DNA of 7,493 nt from DAIDJM01 sp964250215. GTDB lineage: Bacteria; Pseudomonadota; Alphaproteobacteria; Acetobacterales; Acetobacteraceae. The stretch covers positions 1 to 7,493 of the forward strand of contig CAXUEX010000138.1 in the NCBI GenBank assembly GCA_964250215.1, read 5' to 3'. The notes under the pieces were generated by a model that worked only from the letters and a program-made list of their open reading frames with translations, was not told the DNA's origin and made no database searches. Of this stretch, positions 1-5,336 are shown in pieces (positions within the stretch are counted from its first letter, which is position 1; every line of letters starts with the position of its first letter). The translations under genes and the position numbers were made by a program.

Positions 1-261
1 GCGCTGGGGATGCGGGCGGAGGATGCGCTGCCGGTGGTGCTGGATCGGGCGGCTGCGGGAGCTGCCGTGGCCGACATTGTTTACGTTCCGCGGCGCACAC
101 GGTGGCTGGCCGAGGCGGAGGCGCGCGGGCTGCGGATTGTGGGCGGGCTGGGGATGCTGCTGCACCAGGCGGTGCCGGGGTTCACCGCGTGGTTCGGCGT
201 GACGCCGGTTGTGGACGCCGAGCTTTACGAGACGGTGGCGGCGGATATTCCGAACGCATGA
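1..261 (+). CDS. aroE: Shikimate dehydrogenase, C-terminal part (5' end outside window)
   Basis: The reading frame is open from base 1 and ends in TGA at 259-261, leaving the last 86 codons. Shikimate dehydrogenase reduces 3-dehydroshikimate to shikimate with NADPH in aromatic amino acid synthesis, in the cytoplasm. What is visible is the end of the family pattern: the ALGM turn at the window edge, a DIVYVPRRTRWL segment (the family's D-x-VY-x-P-x-x-T element), and the GLGMLLHQAVPGFTAWFG block, which holds the conserved Gln of the active site. The N-terminal substrate-binding domain lies upstream of the window. The stop overlaps the coaE start in an ATGA, so the two are probably co-translated. 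The aroE-coaE-dnaQ order is common in alphaproteobacteria and supports the call. Confidence 0.9.
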   Translation, partial: ALGMRAEDALPVVLDRAAAGAAVADIVYVPRRTRWLAEAEARGLRIVGGLGMLLHQAVPGFTAWFGVTPVVDAELYETVAADIPNA

Positions 262-887
262 TCGTGTTGGGGCTTACCGGCGGCATCGGCATGGGCAAAT
301 CCAACGCGGCGGGGATTTTCCGGCGGCTGCGGATTCCGGTGTTCGACGCGGATGCGGCGGTGCGCCGGTTGCAGGCGCCGGCCGGGGCGGCGCTGCCGGC
401 GATCGGGCGGGCGTTTCCGGGCACGGTGCGGGATGGCGTGCTGGATCGGGCGCGGTTGCGGGAAGCGGCGCTGGCGAGCGATGCGGCGCGGCGGCGGCTG
501 GAAGCGATCCTGCACCCGGCGGTGCGGCGCGAGCAGGCGAAATTTCTGGCCCGCGCGCGCGGCGCGGGCGCGCGGCTGGTGGTGCTGGATGTGCCGCTGC
601 TGTTCGAGACCGGCGGCGATCGGCGGGTGGATGTTGTAGTGGTGGTTTCCGCGCCGCGCGACGTGCAGCTTGCGCGGGTGCGGGCGCGGGGCACGTTGAA
701 CGCGGCGCAGATCGCGGCGATGCTGGCGGCGCAGATGCCCGATTCGGCGAAGCGGGCGCGGGCGGATGCGGTGGTTCTTACGGGGCTTTCTCGGCAGCAG
801 ACGCAACGGCAAGTCATTAGAATAGTTAAGGATTCTTCTTTTTTGAAAAAAAGAAACAAAAAACTTTCATTCATGGGGCGCGCTTGA
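258..887 (+). CDS. coaE: Dephospho-CoA kinase
   Basis: CoaE phosphorylates the 3'-hydroxyl of dephospho-CoA with ATP, the last step of coenzyme A synthesis. The 209-residue product shows the P-loop GLTGGIGMGKS near residues 5-15, the family's DADAAVRRL segment that follows it, LEAILHPAV (lid region), DVPLLFETG, and VVVVSAPRDVQLARVRAR. I chose ATG 258 because the P-loop follows it at once and it overlaps the aroE stop as ATGA. The in-frame ATG at 102 would add 52 residues with no family match. The last ~18 residues (from about residue 192, reading SSFLKKRNKKLSF and on) are encoded by an AT-rich dispersed repeat and are unlike the rest of the protein in base and amino acid composition, so the original stop was probably near 830. 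The stop TGA (885-887) shares a base with the dnaQ ATG. Confidence 0.95.
   Translation: MIVLGLTGGIGMGKSNAAGIFRRLRIPVFDADAAVRRLQAPAGAALPAIGRAFPGTVRDGVLDRARLREAALASDAARRRLEAILHPAVRREQAKFLARARGAGARLVVLDVPLLFETGGDRRVDVVVVVSAPRDVQLARVRARGTLNAAQIAAMLAAQMPDSAKRARADAVVLTGLSRQQTQRQVIRIVKDSSFLKKRNKKLSFMGRA
833..868 (+). repeat. AT-rich hairpin repeat, copy R1 (inside coaE 3' end)
   Basis: This 36-base stretch matches 3803-3838 at 35 of 36 positions. It has an imperfect palindrome (9-bp arms at 836-844 and 847-855 around GA), then the tail CAAAAAACTTTC (857-868). Weaker similarity to the other copy continues to about 882 (14 of 19 bases by eye), so the full unit may be ~50 bp. It is strikingly AT-rich against its surroundings. 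It stays open in the coaE frame and supplies its C-terminal codons. I recall similar elements dispersed in Acetobacteraceae genomes, but cannot check that here. Confidence 0.85.
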
Positions 888-1558
888 TGCGGTCGGTTCT
901 TTTCGACACGGAAACTACGGGGATCGATCCGGCGACGGGCGACCGGATCATCGAGATCGCGGCCATCGAGTTGTTGCGAGATCTGCCGACGGGGCGGCGA
1001 TTCCATGCGATTCTCGACCCGGAGCGCGACGTGCCGGAGGAGACGACCCGCGTGCACGGCTTCACGCGCGGCGATCTGCTGGGCAAGCCACGCTTTGCCG
1101 ACATTGTGGATCGGCTGCTGGAATTTCTCGGCGATGCGCCGCTGGTGGCGCATAATGCGGCGTTCGATTTTGCGTTCGTGAACGCGGAACTGGCACGTTT
1201 GGCTCTGCCGCCGCTCTCGCCGGCGCGCATGGTGGATACGCTGGCGCTGGCGCGGGCGCGGTTTCCGGGGCTGCCGAACAGTCTGGATGCGCTGTGCCGG
1301 CGTTTCGATATCGACCTTTCGGAGCGGACGACGCACAACGCGCTGCTGGATTGCCGGCTGCTGGCGGATGTTTATGTGGAACTCACCGGCGGCCGGCAGC
1401 GTGGGCTGGAACTGGCCGATGGGTCGGCGTTCGTGACGCAATATTTTTATGCGCGGGTGGAGCGCACGGCGCGGCTTATCGTGCCGGGGGCGGAGGCGCT
1501 GGCGGCCCATGCGGCGCTGGTGGACCGGATGAACGATCCGGTGTGGCTGTCGCCGTGA
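887..1558 (+). CDS. dnaQ: DNA polymerase III epsilon subunit-type 3'-5' exonuclease
   Basis: The 223-residue product is a DEDDh exonuclease matching the proofreading epsilon subunit of DNA polymerase III. Exo I is FDTETTG (Asp7, Glu9), Exo II is HNAAFDFAFVN (Asp94), and Exo III is HNALLDCRLLADVY (His150, Asp155), so all five catalytic residues are present. The family's ETTRVHGFT segment is near residues 52-60. The C-terminal part past residue ~170 would correspond to the region that binds the polymerase alpha subunit, and ends in NDPVWL. ATG 887 is preferred. A TTG at 884 would add one residue only. A weak GGGG lies 7 bases upstream, inside the outer part of repeat R1. The TGATG junction with coaE suggests coupled translation. 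The nearby hairpin at 1572-1599 probably ends the operon. Confidence 0.93.
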   Translation: MRSVLFDTETTGIDPATGDRIIEIAAIELLRDLPTGRRFHAILDPERDVPEETTRVHGFTRGDLLGKPRFADIVDRLLEFLGDAPLVAHNAAFDFAFVNAELARLALPPLSPARMVDTLALARARFPGLPNSLDALCRRFDIDLSERTTHNALLDCRLLADVYVELTGGRQRGLELADGSAFVTQYFYARVERTARLIVPGAEALAAHAALVDRMNDPVWLSP

Positions 1559-1571
1559 CCGATCGCGAAGA

Positions 1572-1599
1572 CCGCAGGCCGGGCGGACCCGGCCTGCGG
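1572..1599. terminator. GC-rich hairpin between convergent genes
   Basis: There is a perfect 12-bp stem: CCGCAGGCCGGG (1572-1583) pairs with CCCGGCCTGCGG (1588-1599) around the loop CGGA. It begins 13 bases after the dnaQ stop and lies 12 bases beyond the stop of the convergent gene, so it could serve both strands. No T-tract follows on either strand, so it is not a textbook intrinsic terminator. It may act as a transcript-end stabiliser or as a termination site needing other factors. Confidence 0.65.
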
Positions 1600-1611
1600 A
1601 GAGGCTCAGCG

Positions 1612-2037
1612 CTACTTCAGGCCGCGGAGCAGCGAGGACCGGTCCTCGCCCGGGCGGGCCACGATCTTGCCTTTATCCATGATCGTGTCCGCGAGCGTGC
1701 CGAGGCCGGTGATGGTGACGGTGCCCGAAGCCGTGGTGCAGCCGCCGTTCTGAAATTTGAACTTGCCGGTCAGCGCGCCGCAGGACGACGTGCCCTTCGG
1801 TTTACCTTTGATATCGATCACCAGGTTGGTCAGCTTGGTGACGGTGAGGCTGTAGGATTGCGGGCAGACCGCCGTGTTGGTCACGGTGCCCTTCGTCTCG
1901 CTGACGAACGTGCCGGTGCTGCCGAGCGAATCCGTGAAGGGACCAAGGATGTTGCATTTCGTGGCGGCAAATGCGCTGCCACCGGTAAAGCTTATGGCAA
2001 GTGCTGCCGCAATGGCGGCGTGGCTGAAACGAGGCAT
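1612..2037 (-). CDS. Small secreted four-cysteine protein, function unknown
   Basis: I do not recognise this family. The 141-residue product starts with a clear Sec signal peptide: basic start MPRFSH, a hydrophobic stretch AAIAAALAISF, and a probable cut after Ala24 (SAFA, then ATKC). The mature ~117 residues are rich in Thr, Gly and Lys, with no further membrane segment and four cysteines at 28, 58, 86 and 100, enough for two disulfides in the periplasm. Short alternating stretches such as YSLTVTKLTNLVIDIKG and GTVTITGLG suggest a beta-rich fold. ATG 2037 is chosen because a good AGGGAG ribosome binding site lies 7 bases upstream (2045-2050) and because it places the signal peptide at the start. 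Longer forms from 2070 or 2115 would bury it. The gene faces away from the deacetylase junction, with a 178-bp gap upstream, and is probably transcribed alone. Confidence 0.8.
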   Translation of the reverse strand: MPRFSHAAIAAALAISFTGGSAFAATKCNILGPFTDSLGSTGTFVSETKGTVTNTAVCPQSYSLTVTKLTNLVIDIKGKPKGTSSCGALTGKFKFQNGGCTTASGTVTITGLGTLADTIMDKGKIVARPGEDRSSLLRGLK

Positions 2038-2044
2038 GCGCGCT

Positions 2045-2050
2045 CTCCCT
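2045..2050 (-). promoter_or_regulatory. Ribosome binding site deciding the start of the secreted protein gene
   Basis: On the minus strand AGGGAG lies 7 bases before ATG 2037. It is one of the best Shine-Dalgarno matches in the window and supports the signal-peptide start over the longer open frame. Confidence 0.7.
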
Positions 2051-2098
2051 GGAGTTTGTTTGGTCGTCATAGCGAAAGCCGCTGGACGCGGCGGCGGC

Positions 2099-2126
2099 AC
2101 TCTACGTTGCCGCAAGCGTTAAGCAA
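2099..2126 (-). promoter_or_regulatory. Possible promoter of the secreted protein gene (weak)
   Basis: On the minus strand TTGCTT (2121-2126) and TAGAGT (2099-2104) are 16 bases apart, a partial match to sigma-70 type boxes, and would give a leader of roughly 55 bases. The match is weak and other pairings in this AT-richer gap (2038-2215) are possible. I see no RNA gene or other feature in the gap. Confidence 0.2.
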
Positions 2127-2215
2127 CTGTCATCAGCGGCACCCGCCTTCACAAGACCGTCATTTGTGGATGCTGTATCGGAATAAATGATTTCAAGAAA
2201 CGGCAGTAAACTTCT

Positions 2216-2683
2216 TTACTTGAAGATCACGCCCTGAACGCGATCGCCCACCGCGATGCTCAGTTTGGCAGTCAGGCCGCCTTGCAGTTCCAGCGTGGCG
2301 CGCACCGGTCCCCCGCTGGAAATATTGGCCTCGCTGTTCGGCACGGTGTTCTCGGCGATATGCGCAATCCGGCCGTCGGCGGCGATGAACACCATGTCTT
2401 CGGGGACGGGGCAGTTCTTCATCCACATCGCCTGGTCGCGCGGCGTGCCCCAGTCGAAGAACATGCCGCCGTCGGCGGGGATGGCGGTGCGGAACATCTC
2501 GCCCACTTCCTGCTGCTGTGGCGTGGTGGCGAGTTCGACATTGAATTCGTGGCGGCCGCCGTTCTGGCCAAGGATCTCGAGCTTGGCCTTTGGCAAGGTG
2601 GGCTGCGCGGCGGTGGGTTGGGCCAGCGCCGGCGTGGCGAGCAGGGCGAGGCAGAAGGCCAGGCGAATAACGGTTTGGATCAT
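2216..2683 (-). CDS. Exported DUF192 family protein
   Basis: The 155-residue product has a signal peptide (MIQTVIRLAFCLALLATPALA, probable cut after Ala21), so it acts outside the cytoplasm. It then shows the DUF192 pattern: FNVELATTPQQQEVGEMFR (47-65), GGMFFDW (72-78), MWMKNCPVPEDMVFI (86-100), the DGRIAHIAENTVP stretch (103-115), LELQGG (131-136) and a final GDRVQGVIF. The length is normal for the family, whose biochemical role is not established as far as I know. ATG 2683 overlaps the deacetylase stop as ATGA, and GAAGGAG (2689-2695) lies 5 bases upstream, a strong ribosome binding site inside the preceding gene. It is therefore the second gene of a two-gene operon. Confidence 0.88.
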   Translation of the reverse strand: MIQTVIRLAFCLALLATPALAQPTAAQPTLPKAKLEILGQNGGRHEFNVELATTPQQQEVGEMFRTAIPADGGMFFDWGTPRDQAMWMKNCPVPEDMVFIAADGRIAHIAENTVPNSEANISSGGPVRATLELQGGLTAKLSIAVGDRVQGVIFK

Positions 2684-3792
2684 GCGGGCTCCTTCAGCGC
2701 GGCGGCGGTGAGCGCCGCGATTTCCGGGCGCACGATCCCCGGCCGCGGCGCATCGCGCAAGGTGGTGCACCAGTGCGGCGGCGGGTCGCGGCCTTCGCGG
2801 CGGTGATAGGTGAGCGCGCGCAGCACGGCTTCGGCGGCGGGCGGCAGGTGGTTCGGGATTTCGTGGCCGGCGAGTTCGGCCCAGACGCATGTCCAGCAGC
2901 GGGCGGCGCTGTACGGGTTGTAGCCGCCGCCGCCGGTGACGATGCGGCGCGGCGCGAGATCGCGGAGGGCGGCGGCGGCGGCGATGTGGGCGTTGTTCGA
3001 GAGCGAGAGCTTGGCGAGCGGATCCTCGTGCAGCGCATCGGCGCCGCATTGCAGGAAGATCGCCTGCGGATCGTGGGCGCGGATGAGCGGCAGGATGGCG
3101 TGGTGCAGCAAGTGCAGGAATTCGCTGTCGTTGAACCCGGCTGGCACCGGGAAATTTCGCGCATTGCCGCCGCCGCGATCGTGCGCGGCGCCGGTGCGCG
3201 GCCACCGGTTGGCTTCGTGCACGCTAAGCACGAGCACGCGGGCATCGCCGTGGAACGCATCCTGCACGCCGTCGCCGTGATGCGCATCGATATCCAGATA
3301 GGCGATGCGGCTGAGTCCCTGATCGAGCCAGGCGAGGATGCCCAGCACCGGATCGTTCACGTAACAGAAGCCGGCGGCGCGATCGGGCCGGCCATGGTGC
3401 GTGCCGCCGCCGGGGACGAAGGCGGTGCCGCCGCCGGCGGTGCGTTCGGCGGCGAGCAATACGCCGCCGGCGCCGGTGGCGGGGCGGCGGAAGATTTCCG
3501 GATAGACGGGGTTGCCTTCGGCGCCGATGCGGAAGCGCGCGCGGTCGGCATCGCTGACGGCCTGGGCGGCCTCGGCGCGTTGGAGGGCCGCGATGTAGTC
3601 GGGGTGGTGGAAGCGCGCGAGTTCGGCGGGCGTGGCTTGCGGCGCTTCGCGGTATTGCGCGGGTGGCAGCCAGGCGAGCGCGCGGCAGAGATCGATGACG
3701 GTGGAGACGCGGGGCACGCGCAGCGGATGGCCCGGGCCGTAGGTGCTGGCGCGGTAGATTTCGCTGCCGATGAAGAGGGGGGTTGTTGACAT
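2680..3792 (-). CDS. Histone deacetylase family / AcuC-like zinc amidohydrolase
   Basis: The 370-residue product belongs to the arginase/deacetylase fold. Such bacterial enzymes remove acetyl or similar acyl groups from lysines or polyamines. The full active site is visible: the paired histidines His132-His133 in GGGTHHGRPDRAAGFCYVND, the zinc ligands Asp169 and His171 in YLDIDAHHGDGVQDAF, the third ligand Asp252 in QCGADALHEDP, and Tyr291 in the GGGGYN loop. The N-terminus SEIYRASTYGPGHPLRVPR matches what I recall of alphaproteobacterial AcuC-like proteins. ATG 3792 is chosen for that reason. The frame stays open to 3909, but that extension is encoded by the AT-rich repeat and reads as poly-Lys/Phe. 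No Shine-Dalgarno precedes ATG 3792, so the transcript may be leaderless or nearly so. No acetoin or acetyl-CoA synthetase gene is nearby, so the substrate cannot be named. Confidence 0.93.
   Translation of the reverse strand: MSTTPLFIGSEIYRASTYGPGHPLRVPRVSTVIDLCRALAWLPPAQYREAPQATPAELARFHHPDYIAALQRAEAAQAVSDADRARFRIGAEGNPVYPEIFRRPATGAGGVLLAAERTAGGGTAFVPGGGTHHGRPDRAAGFCYVNDPVLGILAWLDQGLSRIAYLDIDAHHGDGVQDAFHGDARVLVLSVHEANRWPRTGAAHDRGGGNARNFPVPAGFNDSEFLHLLHHAILPLIRAHDPQAIFLQCGADALHEDPLAKLSLSNNAHIAAAAALRDLAPRRIVTGGGGYNPYSAARCWTCVWAELAGHEIPNHLPPAAEAVLRALTYHRREGRDPPPHWCTTLRDAPRPGIVRPEIAALTAAALKEPA
2689..2695 (-). promoter_or_regulatory. Internal ribosome binding site for the DUF192 gene
   Basis: Read on the minus strand this is GAAGGAG, five bases before ATG 2683 and within the last codons of the deacetylase gene. 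It fixes the DUF192 start and suggests translational coupling or re-initiation. Confidence 0.7.
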
Positions 3793-3802
3793 GAAGGAGA
3801 GT

Positions 3803-3849
3803 TTCTTCTTTTTTGAAAAAAAGAAGCAAAAAACTTTCTTCCATTTGGA
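3803..3849 (+). repeat. AT-rich hairpin repeat, copy R2
   Basis: This copy holds a perfect palindrome, CTTCTTTTTT (3805-3814) and AAAAAAGAAG (3817-3826) around GA, followed by CAAAAAACTTTC (3827-3838) and CCATTTGGA (3841-3849). It matches R1 at 35 of 36 bases over 3803-3838. It begins about 10 bases upstream of the deacetylase start and fills most of its 5' region. Confidence 0.88.
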
Positions 3850-3917
3850 GCGGGACTGCTGGCTTCGTCGGGTCCAAATTGATGGAAGTTTTTTGGTTCT
3901 TTTGTGCAAAAAAGAAC
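3805..3917. other. Inverted repeat pair filling a divergent promoter region
   Basis: R2 and R3 face each other with 23-bp arms (3827-3849 against 3873-3895) around a 23-base GC-rich centre (3850-3872), each with its own small hairpin outside. The whole could fold as a cruciform or a branched RNA. It lies between the divergent deacetylase gene and the 3904 gene, so any promoters for both must lie in or beside it. I could not identify convincing -35/-10 boxes here. Confidence 0.6.
3873..3917 (-). repeat. AT-rich hairpin repeat, copy R3 (inverted, divergent)
   Basis: Read on the minus strand, this has the same layout as R2: a palindrome (GTTCTTTT at 3896-3903 and AAAAGAAC at 3910-3917, here with a 6-base centre), then CAAAAAACTTCC and ATTTGGA. 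Over the tail, 20 of 23 bases (3873-3895 reversed) match R2 positions 3827-3849. The palindrome arms differ from R2 in sequence but keep their pairing, a sign that structure is what is conserved. The copy runs into the first codons of the following gene. Confidence 0.8.
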
Positions 3918-5097
3918 TACTTGCTTGTACGAAACCGCCGCCGAATATCGATTCACCACTTCCAGCAACGGCGCCCGATGCCTAGGGGCGGGCTGGGCGC
4001 CGCTTGAGAAGACGCATGTGTGGTCGATAAGCCCCGAGGCGGAACTGCACATTCCCGTAGAGGCCGGCGGCGGCAATCTGCAGCTGCATTTGTTGCTGTC
4101 GGCGTTCACCGCGCCACCACGGTTCACGCGGCAGCGCGTGCGGATCGACGTGAATGGCGTGCAGCTGGGGGAAGAAAAGATCTGTGGCGAGGCGGCCATC
4201 GGCATCGATCTGCCGCGCGCCGAACTTGGCGAGCCCGAGACCTTGCGGATACGGTTGCGGCTGCCGGACGCGCTGCAGCCGAAGGCCGCGCGGGTGAGCG
4301 ACGACGAACGGCAATTGGGCATAGCGCTACAGGAAGTGCTGGTGCTGCGCGTGCCGCCGGAGGGGCCGGTGGCGAAGCGGGTGCTGCCGCCTTTGCCATT
4401 CGGCGCAGGCGCGGATGCGGCGCGCATGGCGGAAATGGCGCGAGGCTTCACGGGCCTAGGTGTTGCGGAACTTGCCGCGCAATTCGAAAGCCTCGGACAT
4501 AATTGCGAGTTCGGCTTCGCGCAGCGGCAGATGGGGGCCGAGCCGATGGGGCTGCTGCGCTTTGCCGGCATTCGGCCGCATTCGCTGCTGCGGGGCCTGG
4601 ATTGCGGCTTTCCGGGGGCGGAGGATCCCGAGCTGCTGGAGTTGCACGTTGAAGAACTGCTCGGCGGCGAATTCATGCTGCACAATTCGCGCTGGGGCAT
4701 GGACAGCCATACGGATCGCTACGAAGGGCAGATCACGGAGGCGGCGCTGCTGGAGGAGCAATCGCGCAAGCTGCGCTTCTATCGCCGGAAGTTTCTGGAA
4801 GTGTTGGAAACCGGCGAGAAGCTTTTCGTGTACCAGCATCACGATCCGATCTCCGAGCGGCAAGTGCTGCCGCTGCTGGCTACGCTGCGCAGTTACGGGG
4901 CGAACGCGCTGTTGTTCGTGCGGCAGGACCGCGAGCGGCCAGCGGGCAGCGTGGAAAAACTCCGCGCCGGGCTCTACATGGGCAGCGTCGACCGGCTGGC
5001 GCCGGGGGACCGGGTGGACACGCTGAACCTGCCGGCCTGGATCAGCCTGTGCGCGAATGCCTACCGGCTGTGGCGCGAGGAGGGCGGCGGCGCGTGA
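3904..5097 (+). CDS. Unknown protein: beta-rich module plus FESLGH-x-C (DUF1796-like?) domain
   Basis: No named family is certain. From GTG 3904 the product is 397 residues. Residues ~22-150 form a module with GAGWAPLEKTHVWSI, RQRVRIDVNG (76-85) and DDERQLGIAL, found once here and twice in the paralogue at 5333. It reads as a beta-sandwich of the sort attached to glycosyltransferases and other glycan proteins (inference). Residues ~185-345 hold FESLGHNCEFGFAQRQMGAE with Cys201, LLRFAGI, MLHNSRWG (His260) with SHTD (His269), and GEKLFVYQHH. This order, SLG-x-x-C early and a His-containing strand later, loosely recalls DUF1796 papain-like proteins. There is no signal peptide or membrane segment. 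The start is uncertain: there is no in-frame ATG before residue 175, GTG 3904 lies inside repeat R3, and TTG 3925 is the alternative. The stop overlaps the carrier protein start (GTGA). Confidence 0.75.
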   Translation: MQKRTTCLYETAAEYRFTTSSNGARCLGAGWAPLEKTHVWSISPEAELHIPVEAGGGNLQLHLLLSAFTAPPRFTRQRVRIDVNGVQLGEEKICGEAAIGIDLPRAELGEPETLRIRLRLPDALQPKAARVSDDERQLGIALQEVLVLRVPPEGPVAKRVLPPLPFGAGADAARMAEMARGFTGLGVAELAAQFESLGHNCEFGFAQRQMGAEPMGLLRFAGIRPHSLLRGLDCGFPGAEDPELLELHVEELLGGEFMLHNSRWGMDSHTDRYEGQITEAALLEEQSRKLRFYRRKFLEVLETGEKLFVYQHHDPISERQVLPLLATLRSYGANALLFVRQDRERPAGSVEKLRAGLYMGSVDRLAPGDRVDTLNLPAWISLCANAYRLWREEGGGA

Positions 5098-5336
5098 CGG
5101 AGGCGGAGGTGGCGGGCGAGCTGGCGCGGATCGTGGGCGAGGTGCTGGGCGGTCCGGCGCCGGTGCTGCTGGCCGAGACGCGGGCGGCCGATGTGCCGGG
5201 CTGGGATTCGGTGCGCATGGTGGAAATCATCCTGCGCACGGAAGAGCGGTTCGGCATCCGGCTGGCTTCGCGCGACGTGGACCGGCTGCGGAACTTCGGC
5301 GACCTGGCGCAGGCGGTGCACGCCAAGCTCGCGTGA
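5094..5336 (+). CDS. Free-standing acyl carrier protein
   Basis: The 80-residue product is the size of a stand-alone acyl carrier protein and shows the phosphopantetheine attachment motif GWDSVRMVEIILRTEERFGI, with Ser39 as the likely attachment site in D-S-V (D-S-L in classic AcpP). Helix 1 (EAEVAGELARIVGEVLG) and the C-terminal DLAQAVHAKL helix fit the four-helix fold. It carries acyl or other thioester-bound groups once modified by a phosphopantetheinyl transferase. The position between two paralogous unknown genes, rather than next to fabF or fabD, argues for a specialised carrier and not the housekeeping AcpP. GTG 5094 is chosen: it overlaps the previous stop as GTGA, with GAGGAG about 11 bases upstream. 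An ATG at 5049 would add 15 residues outside the domain. Confidence 0.88.
   Translation: MTEAEVAGELARIVGEVLGGPAPVLLAETRAADVPGWDSVRMVEIILRTEERFGIRLASRDVDRLRNFGDLAQAVHAKLA

Noticed and set aside
102..257. Upstream start for coaE at 102
   Set aside because: The extra 52 residues have no family match and overlap aroE. ATG 258 places the P-loop at the proper distance from the start.
182..1510. Long 442-codon open frame on the minus strand across aroE, coaE and dnaQ
   Set aside because: It lies opposite three well-supported genes, reads as Arg/Ala/Ser-rich low-complexity protein, and is explained by the lack of stops in GC-rich codon patterns.
2205..2220. Small inverted repeat AGTAAA / TTTACT at the DUF192 stop as a terminator
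   Set aside because: It has only 6 bp, all but one of them A-T pairs, and no T-tract; it overlaps the stop codon. It is too weak to call.
2773..3789. 338-codon plus-strand open frame opposite the deacetylase gene
   Set aside because: The minus-strand frame has every deacetylase active-site residue. This one is Gly/Ala-rich with no recognisable domain, so it is an antisense shadow.
3793..3909. N-terminal extension of the deacetylase to 3909
   Set aside because: The extra 39 residues come from the AT-rich repeats and read as Lys/Phe runs. The family N-terminus starts at ATG 3792.
5049..5093. ATG 5049 as the start of the acyl carrier protein
   Set aside because: It would add 15 Arg-rich residues before helix 1 and overlap the previous gene by 49 bases. 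GTG 5094 gives the normal size and the same overlap style as the other junctions.
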